Shown in pieces: positions 1-13,400 of a DNA stretch of 64,000 nt. The notes beneath the pieces were generated by a model that worked only from the letters and a program-made list of their open reading frames with translations, did no database searches and was not told the origin of the DNA. Origin of the DNA: Ursus arctos (Eukaryota; Chordata; Mammalia; Carnivora; Ursidae); contig NW_026622808.1 in the NCBI RefSeq assembly GCF_023065955.2, forward strand, positions 45,768,475-45,832,474. Reading direction: 5' to 3'. Numbering within the stretch: the first letter of the stretch is position 1; each line of letters opens with the position of its first letter. Made by a program: the position numbers and the translations under genes.

Positions 1-1382
1 TGACCACTGGAGACTGAGGAGCTCAGTGAGCTTGCGGTGCAGCCATTATAGTAGACAAAGCAGAGGAGGAAAATGGGGTGGGGAGGGGCTGGAGTGGGGG
101 GACACTGCCCGCACGAGCTGAGTGACCTTGGGCAGTCACTTCTTTTTTTGTTCCCGCTCTATAAAATCGGGGAAGGAAGAGTTAAAAGTCTTTCACTTCT
201 GAGGACCCCTTCCATGGGAACATTCTGAGTGCTACTCATTCCTCCAAAGGGGAGGCAAACAAAGTAAGACAAGAACAGAATATGAGAAGTGAGTAAAGTG
301 AACAACGGGAAGATGAGAGAAGAAAGGGAAATACATGTAAGGATGACAAGAGACTCAGAATAGAGCCCAGGGATTGCATCACTGGTGACTGAAGGAATGC
401 CATTTGCCATAAGGATGAAAAAAAATATCAGGCTTAGATCTAAAACTTTTAGTAGTCAGCATTTTGGGGTGATGATGATGATGATGATGATGACAATGAT
501 ATCACTACTATACTAACTTTTTATTTTTTAGATGGGTACCAGGCGCAGATGTTTGTACTAATCATACTCCTAGGTGTGTGGGGCACTGTTATTTCTGGGG
601 TGTCTAAGTAGCAGATTTTGTTTGGTTAGTAACAAATAAGTGGGAACCATTATAACCAACTCAGAATTTACATTTGCACATATCCCAGGTGACATCCCAG
701 CTCCTTAACGAGACCAACACAGGCTGGGAAAAGCCTGATATTCCAGTAGTGAACAAAGAAAATTCACTGTATTTCTGTGTTTCCTTGATTTTTAAAATTT
801 TATTTATTTTATTTGAGAGAGAGAGAGAGAGCATGAGCTGGGGGAGGGGCAGAGGGAGAAGGAGAGAATCTCAAACAGACTCTGTGCTGAGTGCGGAACC
901 CAGTGCAAGGACTCGCTCCCACAATCCCGAGATCATGACCTGAGCCAAAATCAAGAGTTGGATGCTTAACCGACTGAGCCACCCAGGCGCGACTGTGTTG
1001 CCTTGATTTTAAGACGCTCCATCAACTTAAAAACAGTCTTCCACGGCCACCCCCAAATGAGACAGAGAGGAGAAAAAGAAACACTGTCTCGCATTAAACT
1101 AAAAAAAGTGTGTCAGGATTTCAAGAACGTTAAAATGAAACGAAGGATGTTTTCAAATTGAGGCTATAATGCTAGCTCTGTGTCTTGTATCGGTATTACG
1201 CTATAATGTCAGTTTTCACAATTTTCAAAAGTAAAGTCGAACCTGTTCCCCCCCAAAATACTACACATGTTAAAACACACTGCATCAGCTTACACTCTAA
1301 ACAACGGTGACTAAGCCAACGGCCAACATTTTGCCCATTTCTGCTGCCCCAAGACAAAATAACAGATTGGGGTGCTACTTGC
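1..1382 (-). other. ADAMTS9 intron 11 (partial)
   Basis: The intron begins with the GC donor at 1382 and runs off the window. It contains a MIR-like stretch around 100-180, a GAT trinucleotide run at 471-493 and one CAN SINE. No exon 12 is visible. Confidence 0.8.
796..992 (-). mobile_element. CAN SINE (SINEC type), minus orientation
   Basis: It reads from a GAGA-rich tail to a tRNA-like head ending 'gagccacccaggcgcga'. It is flanked by a 19-21 bp target-site duplication at 775-795 and 993-1012 (ctgtgtt.ccttgattttaa). Confidence 0.92.
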
Positions 1383-1478
1383 CTTTCCAGGCTCACACTC
1401 GGTCCCGTCTGCCCAGGGTGTGTGCTGAGTTCGGCATACTCCATCCACATTATTGCACCAGAGTCGTCTACACTGCAT
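1383..1478 (-). CDS. ADAMTS9: ADAMTS9 exon 11: disintegrin-like domain, with a GC splice donor
   Basis: It encodes residues 533-564, from [14 protein letters not shown] to DGTECEPGK, 32 codons in phase 0. The acceptor is TTGAACAG and reproduces the Met-Met junction I recall in human. The donor reads AAG|GCAAGT, a GC-type donor with otherwise perfect consensus. After NNVDGV the protein goes straight to [11 protein letters not shown], whereas remembered human has H-K-G in between, so nine bases appear to be missing. The next exon is outside the window. Confidence 0.93.
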
Positions 1479-4400
1479 CTGTTCAATTCAGTTAAACAAG
1501 TCAGTGACAATGTGGTTAGATGATATGGAACCAGGCAAGGACTGCTTTCAACTAACGTTTTGCCAACAAGATAGCATAGGTTAGAAAGGGATTTTTTTTT
1601 CTTGGTATGATGAATGATAAAATATGCCAAGGGCGACAGAGAGCAGCCCATGAGACACATTTCTATGTCTGGCAGGACTTCAGGTGGTGTAAAAGGAATG
1701 TTTGCTATCATGAGTAACAGGGAAAGGAATATAATCATGAGTAAGTTTCACTCAGAAATTTTTATTATTTCCATGGAATCACTGTACTTCCCAATTCACC
1801 ACGCTATCTCTGAAGTCTCTCCCACCAAAACAACCAACCAGACACCCACAGGAAGAGAACAGGGCACCTCAGAGAGGCATAGTTTTGTCCATTTGCATCC
1901 TGATAACCACAGGGTCCAAGTGCCCACAACACACAGACTAAAATACCCCACACCCACCAGTGGAGCTAGCTACCACCAGAAATGATTTCAAGCCCCACGT
2001 GGCCATAGGGCACAGCCCTGACAAGCTAAAACAGGGAAACGGGTTTGTCTCATGAATGACCTTTACCGAATCTAGAAGAGTCCCTGTAATAAGGGTCATC
2101 CAGACAAGTCAGTGGGGATGAAAGGAGATGAGGAGAGGAAAGGGCCGAGCTGTGCCATTACCAGCCCTGCAACCCTGTCCGCTCTGAGCCTCAGTGTCCC
2201 AGGTGTAAAATGAAAATGATCATGACATCTTCGTTTTGGGCCATCATGACAGTGAAGTGAGAACGTGTGGTGAGGCATCACCTGTGAGCACCATCACTAC
2301 TGATCAGCGTCATCACTGTGACTCTTGCCATTAACAGTCAGGGGACCATTCTCTACTTCGCCACCAGTGGTTTATGTGAGGGTGTGAAGCCCGTGGAAAA
2401 CTGTGAATTAAAAACGTCCAGGATCAATGGACGAGGGCAGAAGTGGCCCCCAACACTTACCATATATGGGCACACCTGAGAACCTGGTCCAAAAATCAAT
2501 TCACATTGTTTATTCACGTTGTAAAGGAGGCCGGGCAGTTGGTGAGGCAAAGGGTAGGGTCTGGATTCAGGTTCATTAAGCAAACACTCGCCGTAACCAG
2601 TGCTGTGGAAAGCAGAAAAATACAGATGGTGAGAGCAGTGATGAGAAGGTGCTGTCAAAGAGTCCAGACAAAAGTGAAAGCCATGCCGCCATTTTAAAGG
2701 TAAAGAGGACAGTTCCTTCTGGCATGGACTTTATTCTTTATGTCCCAGGCTAGTGTTCAAAGGCTGAAGCTCTATGTCTGGTGTGTGCTTGTTAATGGAA
2801 CTCTGGCTCTCCGTACAACACAGTCAGTAGGAAACAGGCAGCTTTTACAGGATTTGTCGCATTTCAGAACAATTATCTATTTATTTTTTACCCTCATCTC
2901 CAATAGACTGTAAGCTTCTTAGGGGCAAAGATAGTGTCTTTTTCATCCAAGCATGGGGCTCTAAACACCACAGCAACAGGTCTTTAGAAAATGTTTGCTG
3001 AGTGGATGAGTGAGTGAATCAACAACTATAAGAAGAAACACTTCAGGTCATCTGGTTAGAAAGAAAAACAGCAACTCTCCAGTTCTTTGACTTTTCTGCA
3101 AACACCTCTTCTGGAAAATTCACACCTGGTGAGTTCTGATTAATACGCCCCCTCTTCCCTGTGGTTGGAGAAATATACACCCAGTGACCTTGGACAATCA
3201 CTTAACCTTTTGTACATCTGGGAGAGAAGAGCAATAAATCTGTGACACAGGGATATTGTATAACGTAATTGGATCTTTCAGCTGCCTGGCAGGAAGCTTA
3301 AAAAACAAAACAAGAAAAAGAAAAAGAAAGAAGGAGAGAGAGAGAGGGAGGGAAAGAGAGACAGAGAAAGAATGTTCTCAATTCAACAACATGGTGGTCT
3401 ATGTGCTTTTCATCCACCCACATAACCCTCTTTGGGGTCATCTCACTACCCTCCCATTTTCGGAGCCAAACTTACTAAGTCAGAACCACATAAAGATCTG
3501 TGGCTTTCCCTCATCGTGTAATCGCGTTCATGGGCTCTCCCCCCAAACCCGAACAGACCTCGTAGCGTCACCAAGAACGAAGCCACATTTACATATTGTC
3601 TTTAAGACCCAGGCCTTTTCTTGAGCTCAGTCTGTAATCTTCAAAACTCTGGCCAGGAGAGGAACTGCACGGATGTCAGGAGAGTATTTTTTTTACCTCC
3701 TCCCGGGAATGTCAACAAAAATAACAACTGCAAAGGAATGCTTGACTCTACATTTTTTTTCCCACAATGAGTTCACTACATGGAGACCAGACACCAGAAG
3801 CCCGGGCTCAAAGAAAGTTTAAGTCTTACTCTAAAAACTCAGTGATATATTTTCGACTACATTTTGACCACATCCAGGGGTTGGTGTAGAAGTTCAACGT
3901 CGGAGCCATGACGTGCTGGGGGTTCTTGACTCCTTCCTCCTTGCACTTGTTGTTGTCGTCATGAGGCATGTTAAACCTAGGGCCAACGAGACAGAGACAG
4001 GAGCGTCAGTAAACACCAAAGCACCAAGCTGCTATCACTGCTTCGAGAAGGTATTTGTCTCAGAGAAACACGTTAACTGCCCTTGGCATTGTGAATAGGA
4101 ACCCACATCTTGCAGAGCAGGAGAAAAATCCCTAGGTGGTTCAAGATGGAGTGGAGCAGAGATGGTAATTCTCACCCGATTTAATACAACGTGCCTTTAA
4201 GGTATTAAAAAAAAAAAAAAGACGTACGGTGGCCCATTATCTGAGTTAAGTGTTCTTTTTGGAATTGCAGACACTCTGAGCGTGCTGTAGTTGGTGCTAG
4301 AATACAGTAGTTGGAATTCCTAATAAGCTGTTAAAGGCCAATTTATAGAGTCAAGAATTTGGCAAGTTATGATAACACTGTGAATATAAAGAGTCCGTCA

Positions 4401-7400
4401 AGTGTCAAAACTTGAAGCCAAAAGCTTTCTAATAAGAGGCTCACTATGGGTCTTGGCATCTCCTCCTTCTGGGTCAGGTTGACAAATGATAGAGCCGTGT
4501 AGGTCTATCATTATAAAGGTATGTGAAGTTCGTGCACAATAAAACCCATTAAGGAAAGCTGCAAGCATGGAAACCAGAAACAAGCCAATTCAATTGGCTT
4601 AACGCAGACAGGGCAAATAGTTTCATGCTTCCTGCCAACGCCCACTGATTGGTACCGGCTTCCTAAAAAGTTGGGCACAAAAGATTCTTAAACTAATCCA
4701 GGTTCTGCCCTGAGAAAAGGCTGTGATGGAGTGCCAATGTCCTCTCGGGTCTGGGAGGGAGCAGCAGCATTAAGACATACTTGCCATTCTTGGCTTCACC
4801 AGAGGAAATGGGGGGAAGCAATGATAGGAAGCATTTCTCAATCTAGAAACATCAATTCTATGACCCACATGCCATTCTCAGCTCTGGTAACGAACTCAGA
4901 GGGGCTATTCTCTCTGGATGACTCCCCACTCACAAAATTGGCACATGTGGCTAATTTTGCATTTAAGGGGGAATCCCCTCTACTAGTTCATCTTGAAACA
5001 GGGAAATCAGTGAGCCAGACAGAAGTGTGTAGACTTGTTTCACATGCATCTAAAAGCTGGGGAAAAAGCCTGTGAAGCCCATTCCATTCATTTCTCTTGG
5101 GTTTGGTTTTCCCTCTTCTAAAGCAACTTGGGCTCCTCAATAACTCTCTGATGGAACAATTGCCAGCTGGAAATTACAAGACAGAAACACTTTATTGGTC
5201 TAGGTTAAAATGAACAGTGGTTCTTCAGGCTTAAGAGTCCATTTTCTTAAAGGAATGACTGCCCCCGTTTCCCATTCCCAGCTGCAAAGTCAGTGTCATA
5301 ACTATACCAAGAAACCCAACACAAGCAACACGCTCAAACCTTAGTTGTTTGTTTCTCTGTGGTGCAAAGGAGCTGGTGTTTACTCATCACCCCCACCACT
5401 CCTAGGTAAAATCAAGTTTATTTCATCACATCGACAGAAAACTTCTTTTCATTCAAATGTCAGGCACATTTGCTCACAGCAGGGGCTAGATAATAATATT
5501 CACTGAGCACTTCACTAAAAAATAATAACCAAGACTTCTTTTGCATTCACAATGTACCAGGCAATGTGTTAATTGTGTTAGATGCTTTATTTCATTTAAC
5601 TACCTTATGTGAAAAGATCTATTACTACCCGTACATTTTATAGATGAGAAAACACGAGCTGTAAAGAGCTTGAATTACTTGATTAAGGTCACGTGGGTGA
5701 TGGGGTGAGGGAGCTGGGATTGGAAGCCACTCCAGTCTGATTCTAAAACCCCTGTGTTTTGGAATATATCTAAAGCATATTCCCTCCTGTTAGACAAATT
5801 GTGGAAGATCTGTAAGGAAGACTGTGTAAGGATCTCTGTATCCAGGAGAGATTCAGTTCCTTCCCAAATTCCTCCTAACTCAGATTTGGTGCATTGAGAA
5901 GCACGTACAAGAAGGTAAGGAGCTGCTTCTGAAGTATCCAATGATACTCAGCAAATACAAGATCAACTGCTTTTTTCTCCCCAACAGGGTTTTAGGCTAT
6001 CAGTCGTGACTGTAACAACTTAATGTTTAATCTTTAAAAAGTTCATTAGAAAAATCTGCTTAAAAGTACTGTAACAAATTTAAAAAAAAGATATTCATTT
6101 TCTGTTAAATATAAGCAAACCTAATTATATGAGACAAAGCACCAAAACAAAAAGAATTCGCTAACAGGCCAGAAATACACTTTTTGTTTAGCTAATAACT
6201 CTCACCATTCACCAATTATGTTATTTTCAAAAAAATGTCCCGATACCTTTGAGATGAGGTGCGTATATATCAGCCCCATCTCATAGCGAGGGAGACAGCA
6301 AACATTTTTCTCAAGTCAAAGAGAACGCAGAATTAGAACAATTCAGTCCAGAATTTGGGTATCTGGCTCCCAGCTGATTTCCATGTTAGGGCTGGTACCC
6401 CAATATTACGTGCTTGTACCCCAACATTAACAACTAGACTTTAAGCAATTTAATACTGTTAAGGTCGTTTGACAGGCAAACACTATCTGCCATGTGGTGA
6501 TTACGAAGTTTAAGGGAGCTAATGTAAATAAAAACTTCTAGACCAATGCAAACGACATGGTTTTTGTGGGGGGAGATGTTTGTTAACTGTATAGAACTAT
6601 ACACCTGAGGCTCCTCTGTGGCTGAAAATAGTCTGTTTTTGCTAATCAAAATTCTCACTTTCCTTAAAATGTCAATGTTAGACTGGCTGTCCTAAAAGGA
6701 GTTTATAAGCTCTTGTGAGGATGAAATTAACAGGAAATTAACTATATTTCTTTATAGTATACCTTTCTTAACCACAGATTATGGGTAATTGTCAATCCGT
6801 TAATCACACAAACTCTCACTCTTTGAACACATTCTTATCTCTAACTTCCCTCATTCTGATCTCTTGAGGCGGGAATGGCTGCCTTGTAGAAATGCCACCC
6901 TATTCTCTATACCTCCTATTTAAAGGTCTAAAGGAATTTACTAGACTTTATGCAAAACAAACAAAAATCCCCAAAAGATTCTATTAAAATCAGTTTGGGA
7001 AAACGGAGTTAAACAAAATTAAGCAGTTTAATACAGAACTTGTCAGAGCCTTTACTTTATGTCACTGAGCCTTGTGATTCTAAGCAGGGCTAGACCAGGA
7101 AGAAAAAAATTTTTAAATTACTTGATTATAAATCTCCTTTTGTCCCCCCACAGACCATCTCTTGGAATTGTGTTGGAGCCCTTGTGTATTGGGAAACACT
7201 GGTGGGACCAGTTTTCAAACTGAGCTCCAAGAAATCCTTGAGTTTCACAGAAATATTTCAGAAACCAAAAGGACAGAGAGGAAGCTGATTAAGCAGGACT
7301 CTGGCCCAGCACAACTGCTCAATGAAAGCTGTGCTTCTTTTGTGCTATAAATATTGGGCATCTGATAATATTTCCATTGGAGAAAAGAAAACAGGTATGC

Positions 7401-10400
7401 TCTTAAAATATGCTTGAAAGTTACTAGTTTCAAAATATACCCATTATATGTTGAACTAAATTGGAGATGCCTCTATGTACACATCTCGCTTTACTTCTAG
7501 AACAGCACGCTACACATAGGTGCCTTCAAACAGCGTTTGTTGAAAATAAAGCTTGCTTAATAGATTATTTACCTCTAAACAAGGTTCACAGGGCATGTAA
7601 ATAGATATACAGCTATATCAGTGACACCTTTTGAGAAAATTATTTTTAAAAGATATAGTATGAGTAATTAAATCATTCTAGAAAGAAAACAATGCAGATC
7701 AAAAATCAGAATAATTTCTAGTAAATTTACACTGTTTCACCCCACGTTCTAGCTATGCTCTATTTCTAAAGAACAAAAAGGAAAAGCCAATTTCATAATA
7801 ACCACTAAGTGACCATAGTTAGGAAATGTTTTCTTCTCTGTATCTTTGTTCAATCTCTTCTCTGAAAGAGGGACTTCACTGTGCCCAGGGGCTAAATGTC
7901 TGAATGAAAGCCTTGTCTATCTATAGTCAGGAACAATCTGGATTTGCGAAGATCTTGTGAACCAGGGCAATGAAGGGAGACCCTCCCAGATAAAGATGTT
8001 ACTCGGGAAAGTTTTCTAAGCTAATAAATGCTCTGCTTCAGTGGGTGGGCTGGAAAGGCCTCATTCCTCCAATTCCCAGCAGGAAAGGAGAAGACTAGAT
8101 GTTGCACAGAAAATGTGTGCGGTTAAACCCAAGATGCCCGTCAGCTATGGCTGAAGAGGGGGCATGCGCTACTCAGCTTTCTACAGTCAACTAGGTTTGA
8201 GGCTCTTCAACCCTGAGCTTTCTATTATGACTTCAGAAGTGCCTTACACTCTCTCAAATCGAGGGGATACTCATGGATGCAAAGGAAGAAAAGTTTTAGG
8301 CCACCCGGAATTAAATGAAAATAGGAAAAGGAAACATACACATGGCCCAGCTCGTGGGCTATTGTGAAAGCCGTACTCAATCCGCTGTCTTCACTAATAG
8401 AACAGCTTCTGTAGGGATCACAGATGGTACCCAGCTCAGCAAGACCTGCTCAAAGGAAAGAAAAGAAGGATTTACTTGAAAAAGCAATTGTGGCTTGGAA
8501 TAAAAACATGCAGAAAACTGTCGTAGCCAGAGAGGACGTGCACGGAGGACTCACCTAAGGTGTCACATTTGTCATGAGCTCTGCAGATATCCTGTCTGAA
8601 AGCAAAGCAGACTTAGGGCCATGACAACACCAAAGAGTAAATAAACACAAGTAAACACCTGACAGTCTTCTAGACATTCACAACAGCACCCACCTCGCAG
8701 GCGAGGAGGTTACAAAGAGCAAACTGACAAGGCCGAGGGTTTGTAACTCGAAAAAGCTTGGGAACCAGTGACGTGAGGATTAAAGCTACATCAAGAGGGC
8801 TGCTTCTGCCCCAGAGAAAACCTCTCCAACCTGGGCTTTTCCACCTACCATGATTCTAGTTTCTTCGTGAATGTTCCTGAGAAGGCTCTCTATGCCTCTC
8901 GTGTCCGTTCACGTACAAGGAAGTGACTGTGACTATCCTGAAGGTGGCCAGTGGGAAATACAATTAGGACGGCACTTCTCATTGTTGCCCTGCACTGCAT
9001 TTCAAATATTTTTGAGTTTGTCACTACCGTGTAAAAATTGGCAGATTTCACTTAAAAGAAAAACCTGGATTTCTGACATCTTGCAAAATCACAGCAGTTG
9101 GCAACGCTGGATGCCTTCGTGGCATGGGAACAACCAGCTCCATATGAAAACCAGCTGCCTTTGGTCTGACGGCGTTTACCGCTCAGCCCGCCTGACACAT
9201 CTACTTGCCTACTTGGCACCTATTGTCTCGTGGTTCTCAATCAGGGGTCATGTTGCTCCCCCGCCCCCAGAGACATTGTCGGTTGTCGCAATCGAGAGGA
9301 GAGGCTGCTACCAATAGGTAGCAGGAAGAGACCATAGATGCCGCTGAACACCCTGCAAGGCACAGGCAGCCTCCAGTAGCGCTGAGGTTTGGGAGCCTTG
9401 TACCAGGGTCTGGCTACCAAGAATACGTGACCTCGTCCCACCAACATGACTGGAAACTGGAAGACTTGAGGAATGAGAAATCCATCTACCTCGTTACAAG
9501 AACAGCGGTATCATGCTGGATTCCACCTGCAGAGTTCTTTGAGTGTTGCCACTGGCAAAAACTTCTTAACGTTGTCTGGGCATTAAAAGAAATGGAAGGT
9601 CCTTCCTAAATGCAGAAAAGAATCATGATTGGCCCATTGTACCAACACCAATGAGATATGCCATTTCGGATACATTTACAAGAAAGAAGAAAAAAAAACT
9701 TGATTACCTGTTCATTATGAATCACAACTAAGTTCACAATAACAATATTAATTAAATTTCCAATACTTGGGTCTTTATAGATAGAGGCTACCTGCAACCG
9801 AGATAAATTTTTCAAGGTTAATTGTGAACTCTGTGTAAGAAATAAGCAATTCACTTCTTATGCTTGGGCTCCACCTCTTTCCACGTTTCACGCAAACATA
9901 TGCATTTTGTAGTTTTGAATTGGCATTCATTCCACAAACATTTCTTAAAACTCTCTTTGAAAAATTCATAGACGGCAGTTTCAGGCAAGAATGAATCCCG
10001 ACAAGTTTAAATTTCCAAGTGTTTTCTCAGAAATTGCATTGCCATGCAACTTAACAGTTCTCTGTGCCCAAACACTGGTTATTCACTTTTAATCAAGCTC
10101 TTTCATCCCAGCTGAAGTCCCAGATTGCCCAATTACGGACTCTCACATTGACCACGTTTGCTAATACAGCCGTTCTTCATGTTTACCTCCCATTTGTGTT
10201 CTTCACAACCTGGTAACCCATTTGGTTTGGTTTGGTTTGGTTTGGTTTTCATCATTATCATTAATTATGAGAGCTAATGTTCATTGAATGCTTATTGTGT
10301 ACGAGAGCCTTGCTGAAAATTGCACATGCATTTGCATTTAGTCCCAAGAGCAAAACTCTGGGCTAGGTATCACAATCTCTGCACGAGAAGTGAGAAAATA

Positions 10401-13400
10401 AGGCTCAGAGAATTTAAGTAACTTTCCCAAGACTAGACGGCACTGACTGGCAGAGCCAGAATGTTCAACCTACATCAATTTGACCCAAAATCTAGGCTCA
10501 TAACTGAAATTCTTCTGAAAGGTCTGAATTTATGGGCTGGAAATAGACTTGAGTCTGGGCGAGTTGTGATTAGGTTTTCCTCTCCCTCTTCTAGGACAGG
10601 AGAGGGCTGGGGCCCATGGGACTGAGCTTGGGGAAGGGAGGCAAGGCGGGGAGTGCAGGGCAGGCAGGTTGAGGAGTGAGGTAGGGAGCACAAGGGAGTG
10701 GTTCACAGCAGTGAGGGGGAAAGACAAGGAGAACCGCAGGCCAGAGAGAGGGAAGAAGAACTCTTAAAGCATAGGTCCCAAACACGGTTGCTTTTCACAT
10801 TCTTTTGGGAGAATTTATTAAAAGTACATTCCTGTTCACATACACTAAGGTCAAACCATTGGAATAAATGCTGTGTTGAGTCTTCAAAGGACTGAGAGTA
10901 GATTGTACGGGCTGTTATAGAATGATCTCCAGTATTTTTAAAAGAAAAGAACAATTAGTAAAATAGTGTATTAGAATGTTCTATTTTGGTTTGAGAAACG
11001 TTGCATATGCATACAGATTTAGTTGTGTTGTCCGATATAGTAGACACTTGCCACATGTGACCACTGAGGACTGGAAATGTGGCTTGTCTAAAATGAGATG
11101 TGCGGTTGAATGTAAGACACATCCCGAATTTTAAGACTTTGTATGAAAAAACTAAAATATCTCCTAATTTTTGAAATGACAGCATTTTGACAGAAATTAA
11201 TATACATTATTAAAACTAATTTTACTTGTTTTTTTAAATTACATATGTGGTTTGCATTATACTTCCATTGGGCAGTGCTGGTTAGACACATATGCAAAAA
11301 AACTTTTAACAGTGGTTGCCTCTGGGAGGGGGCCAGGGTAGGTAATGACACTTCTTTTTCATGATTAGTCTTTGGTTCTGTTCGATTTTTTTTTTTAATA
11401 AGGTAAATCTACTGACTTTTTGATTCAAAGTGAGAGTAGGAAAATATAGAGGGAGAGATCTGTGGGCCTCATCCCAAGGCTATTTAATTAGACCCGTAGC
11501 TGGCCGTGCAAGTGTAGATGTCAGACAGAGAGCACTGGGTTTGGAAAGTAGACCATCTAGAAATCACGTGCAGTCTCTAAGCCACTTACTAGCTTCATAA
11601 GACCCTGGGCAAGTGGCCTACCTCCTCTGAGGCTCAGTTTTCTTATCTATAAAACGGGGGTGATGATCCTACCTAGCAGAGTTGCCAGGAGGATAAGAAA
11701 TGATGCCTTTTAACTCCGCGAGAATAAACACTCCATCCTGTCACCATTATTGTTGTTATAAAAAGGCAGCCAATAAATCATCTGACGTTCTCTTCAGTCA
11801 CTTGCCTGAATCGTTGAAATGCCAGCCCTGAGAATGATCCTCCAAAGCACTGGGTGGAAACCCATCTCCCAATGGCACATTTAGGGACCTCATAAATCAC
11901 CTTCTTTTGAATGTACTTACAATTGACATTAGAGTTAAAATATAGTGTTGAAGGTTTGTTCCATGGTATAAAACCATTTTGTAGTCCGCCACCACCATCA
12001 CTTCTACAAACCGTGGATAGGATAAAAAACGTTTTGTTCTTCTGTGGGTCCTCTTTTCCCTGGTGCTGTCCGTCTTGTTACCATAGGCAGAAAGCGCCTT
12101 TGTTGCTAAGCTGCTTTTTAACACCGCCACATCATCAGCCAGGGTACGCCTCTCTCCCCATCTTCTTGTTCTCATTTTCCTCTTGTCTTTGCCGTGACTA
12201 TTTCTGTGTTCTGTAACAAATCGGATGGCATGCATTACATTTCAAACCACTTCTCTTTCATATTAAGAATTTAATCTGCCACATCTTGAAAGCTGGTGCC
12301 TCTGCTGTCAAATCACATACAAAATCAAGTTCTACGCACTGCGGACTCTACGGGAGAAACTCAATCTGCGCTCTCATCTAAATGACGAAGGACTTGAAAT
12401 TAGCTTCCCTGGAAGCTTCCATAAACGCTCACTTAAGGTATTAGGAAATCAGGCATGAGTTTAAGGAAAACAATTGCCTACGACTCTTTCCATGTGGCAA
12501 CGAAAGTCTTGCTGGGATGGAAGTGGTTTCCATTCATTGCTCTTTGCCATAGATAGAGTAAGGGCCAGCACAGGCACTGAGCTTCTCAGAAGGGAAATGG
12601 AGATGTTTCTGATACACCACTTCCGATATCCAATGAGATACAGTATAAAGAGGTCTGAGAGGTGGCCGGGCTGATAGACAATACAAAGGAACCCTAGAAA
12701 ACGCATGACAAGGTATTTTTCTATTACCTCATGAAACCATTGTTTTACATGAAATGTAAGAATAGAATCACTGCTATTCATTGCCTCTGAATTTTTAATT
12801 AATTTAGTTCAGGGCTCAGTTAAGGAAGTCGATTAAACTCGGAGAGGATGGACAGGCCATCGAGGCCGTGATGTGGAATGCCAGATCAGCCCTGCTCATT
12901 CTGACTCTTGCCTAGCTACGTCCTCAGTGCTATACAACCTTGCTGCTCAAAGTGTGGTCTGTGGACCAGCAGCACAGGCAGCCGCTGCAAGCTGGTGAGA
13001 AATGCAGACTCTCCGGCCCCACTCCAGACCCAATAAATCAGAAGCTCCAGTTTAATGAGATCTCCAGGTGATCCATATTCACGTTAAAGGTTTGAGAAGC
13101 GCTAGTTGGGAATGTGGCTTGAAGCTTGTGTTGCTGGTGAAAATATTCAATTTCGAAGTCATCAACCACACAATAAACAGAATAAGCATAAAAATGCCTG
13201 CCCAAATAGGCTCTGAGTAAAAACAGAATGGAATCTGTTATCTTGCCTATCATCTCATAAATGTGCTTTAAAGTTTTAATGCCAGCAGCCTGTAGTCTAA
13301 AACAGGCAACAGAATTGTACAGCTGACAAGTATGCTTACCTAAGATACAAAGAGTAGAGTTTATGACACCAATAACCAACACAACAACAAAGGTTAAACC

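Larger units (their letters stand above)
9792..11920 (-). other. ADAMTS9 intron 4
   Basis: A 2.1-kb intron. It contains a TTTGG pentanucleotide run (10221-10248), an ancient repeat at 10275-10460, a hAT-type fossil at 11020-11285 and a MIR at about 11575-11715. Confidence 0.75.

Noticed and set aside
1196..1738. A 180-codon minus-strand frame covering exon 11
   Set aside because: It reads exon 11 in the wrong frame, and the rest is intron. The real coding part is 1383-1478 in the frame of MQCRRLWC.
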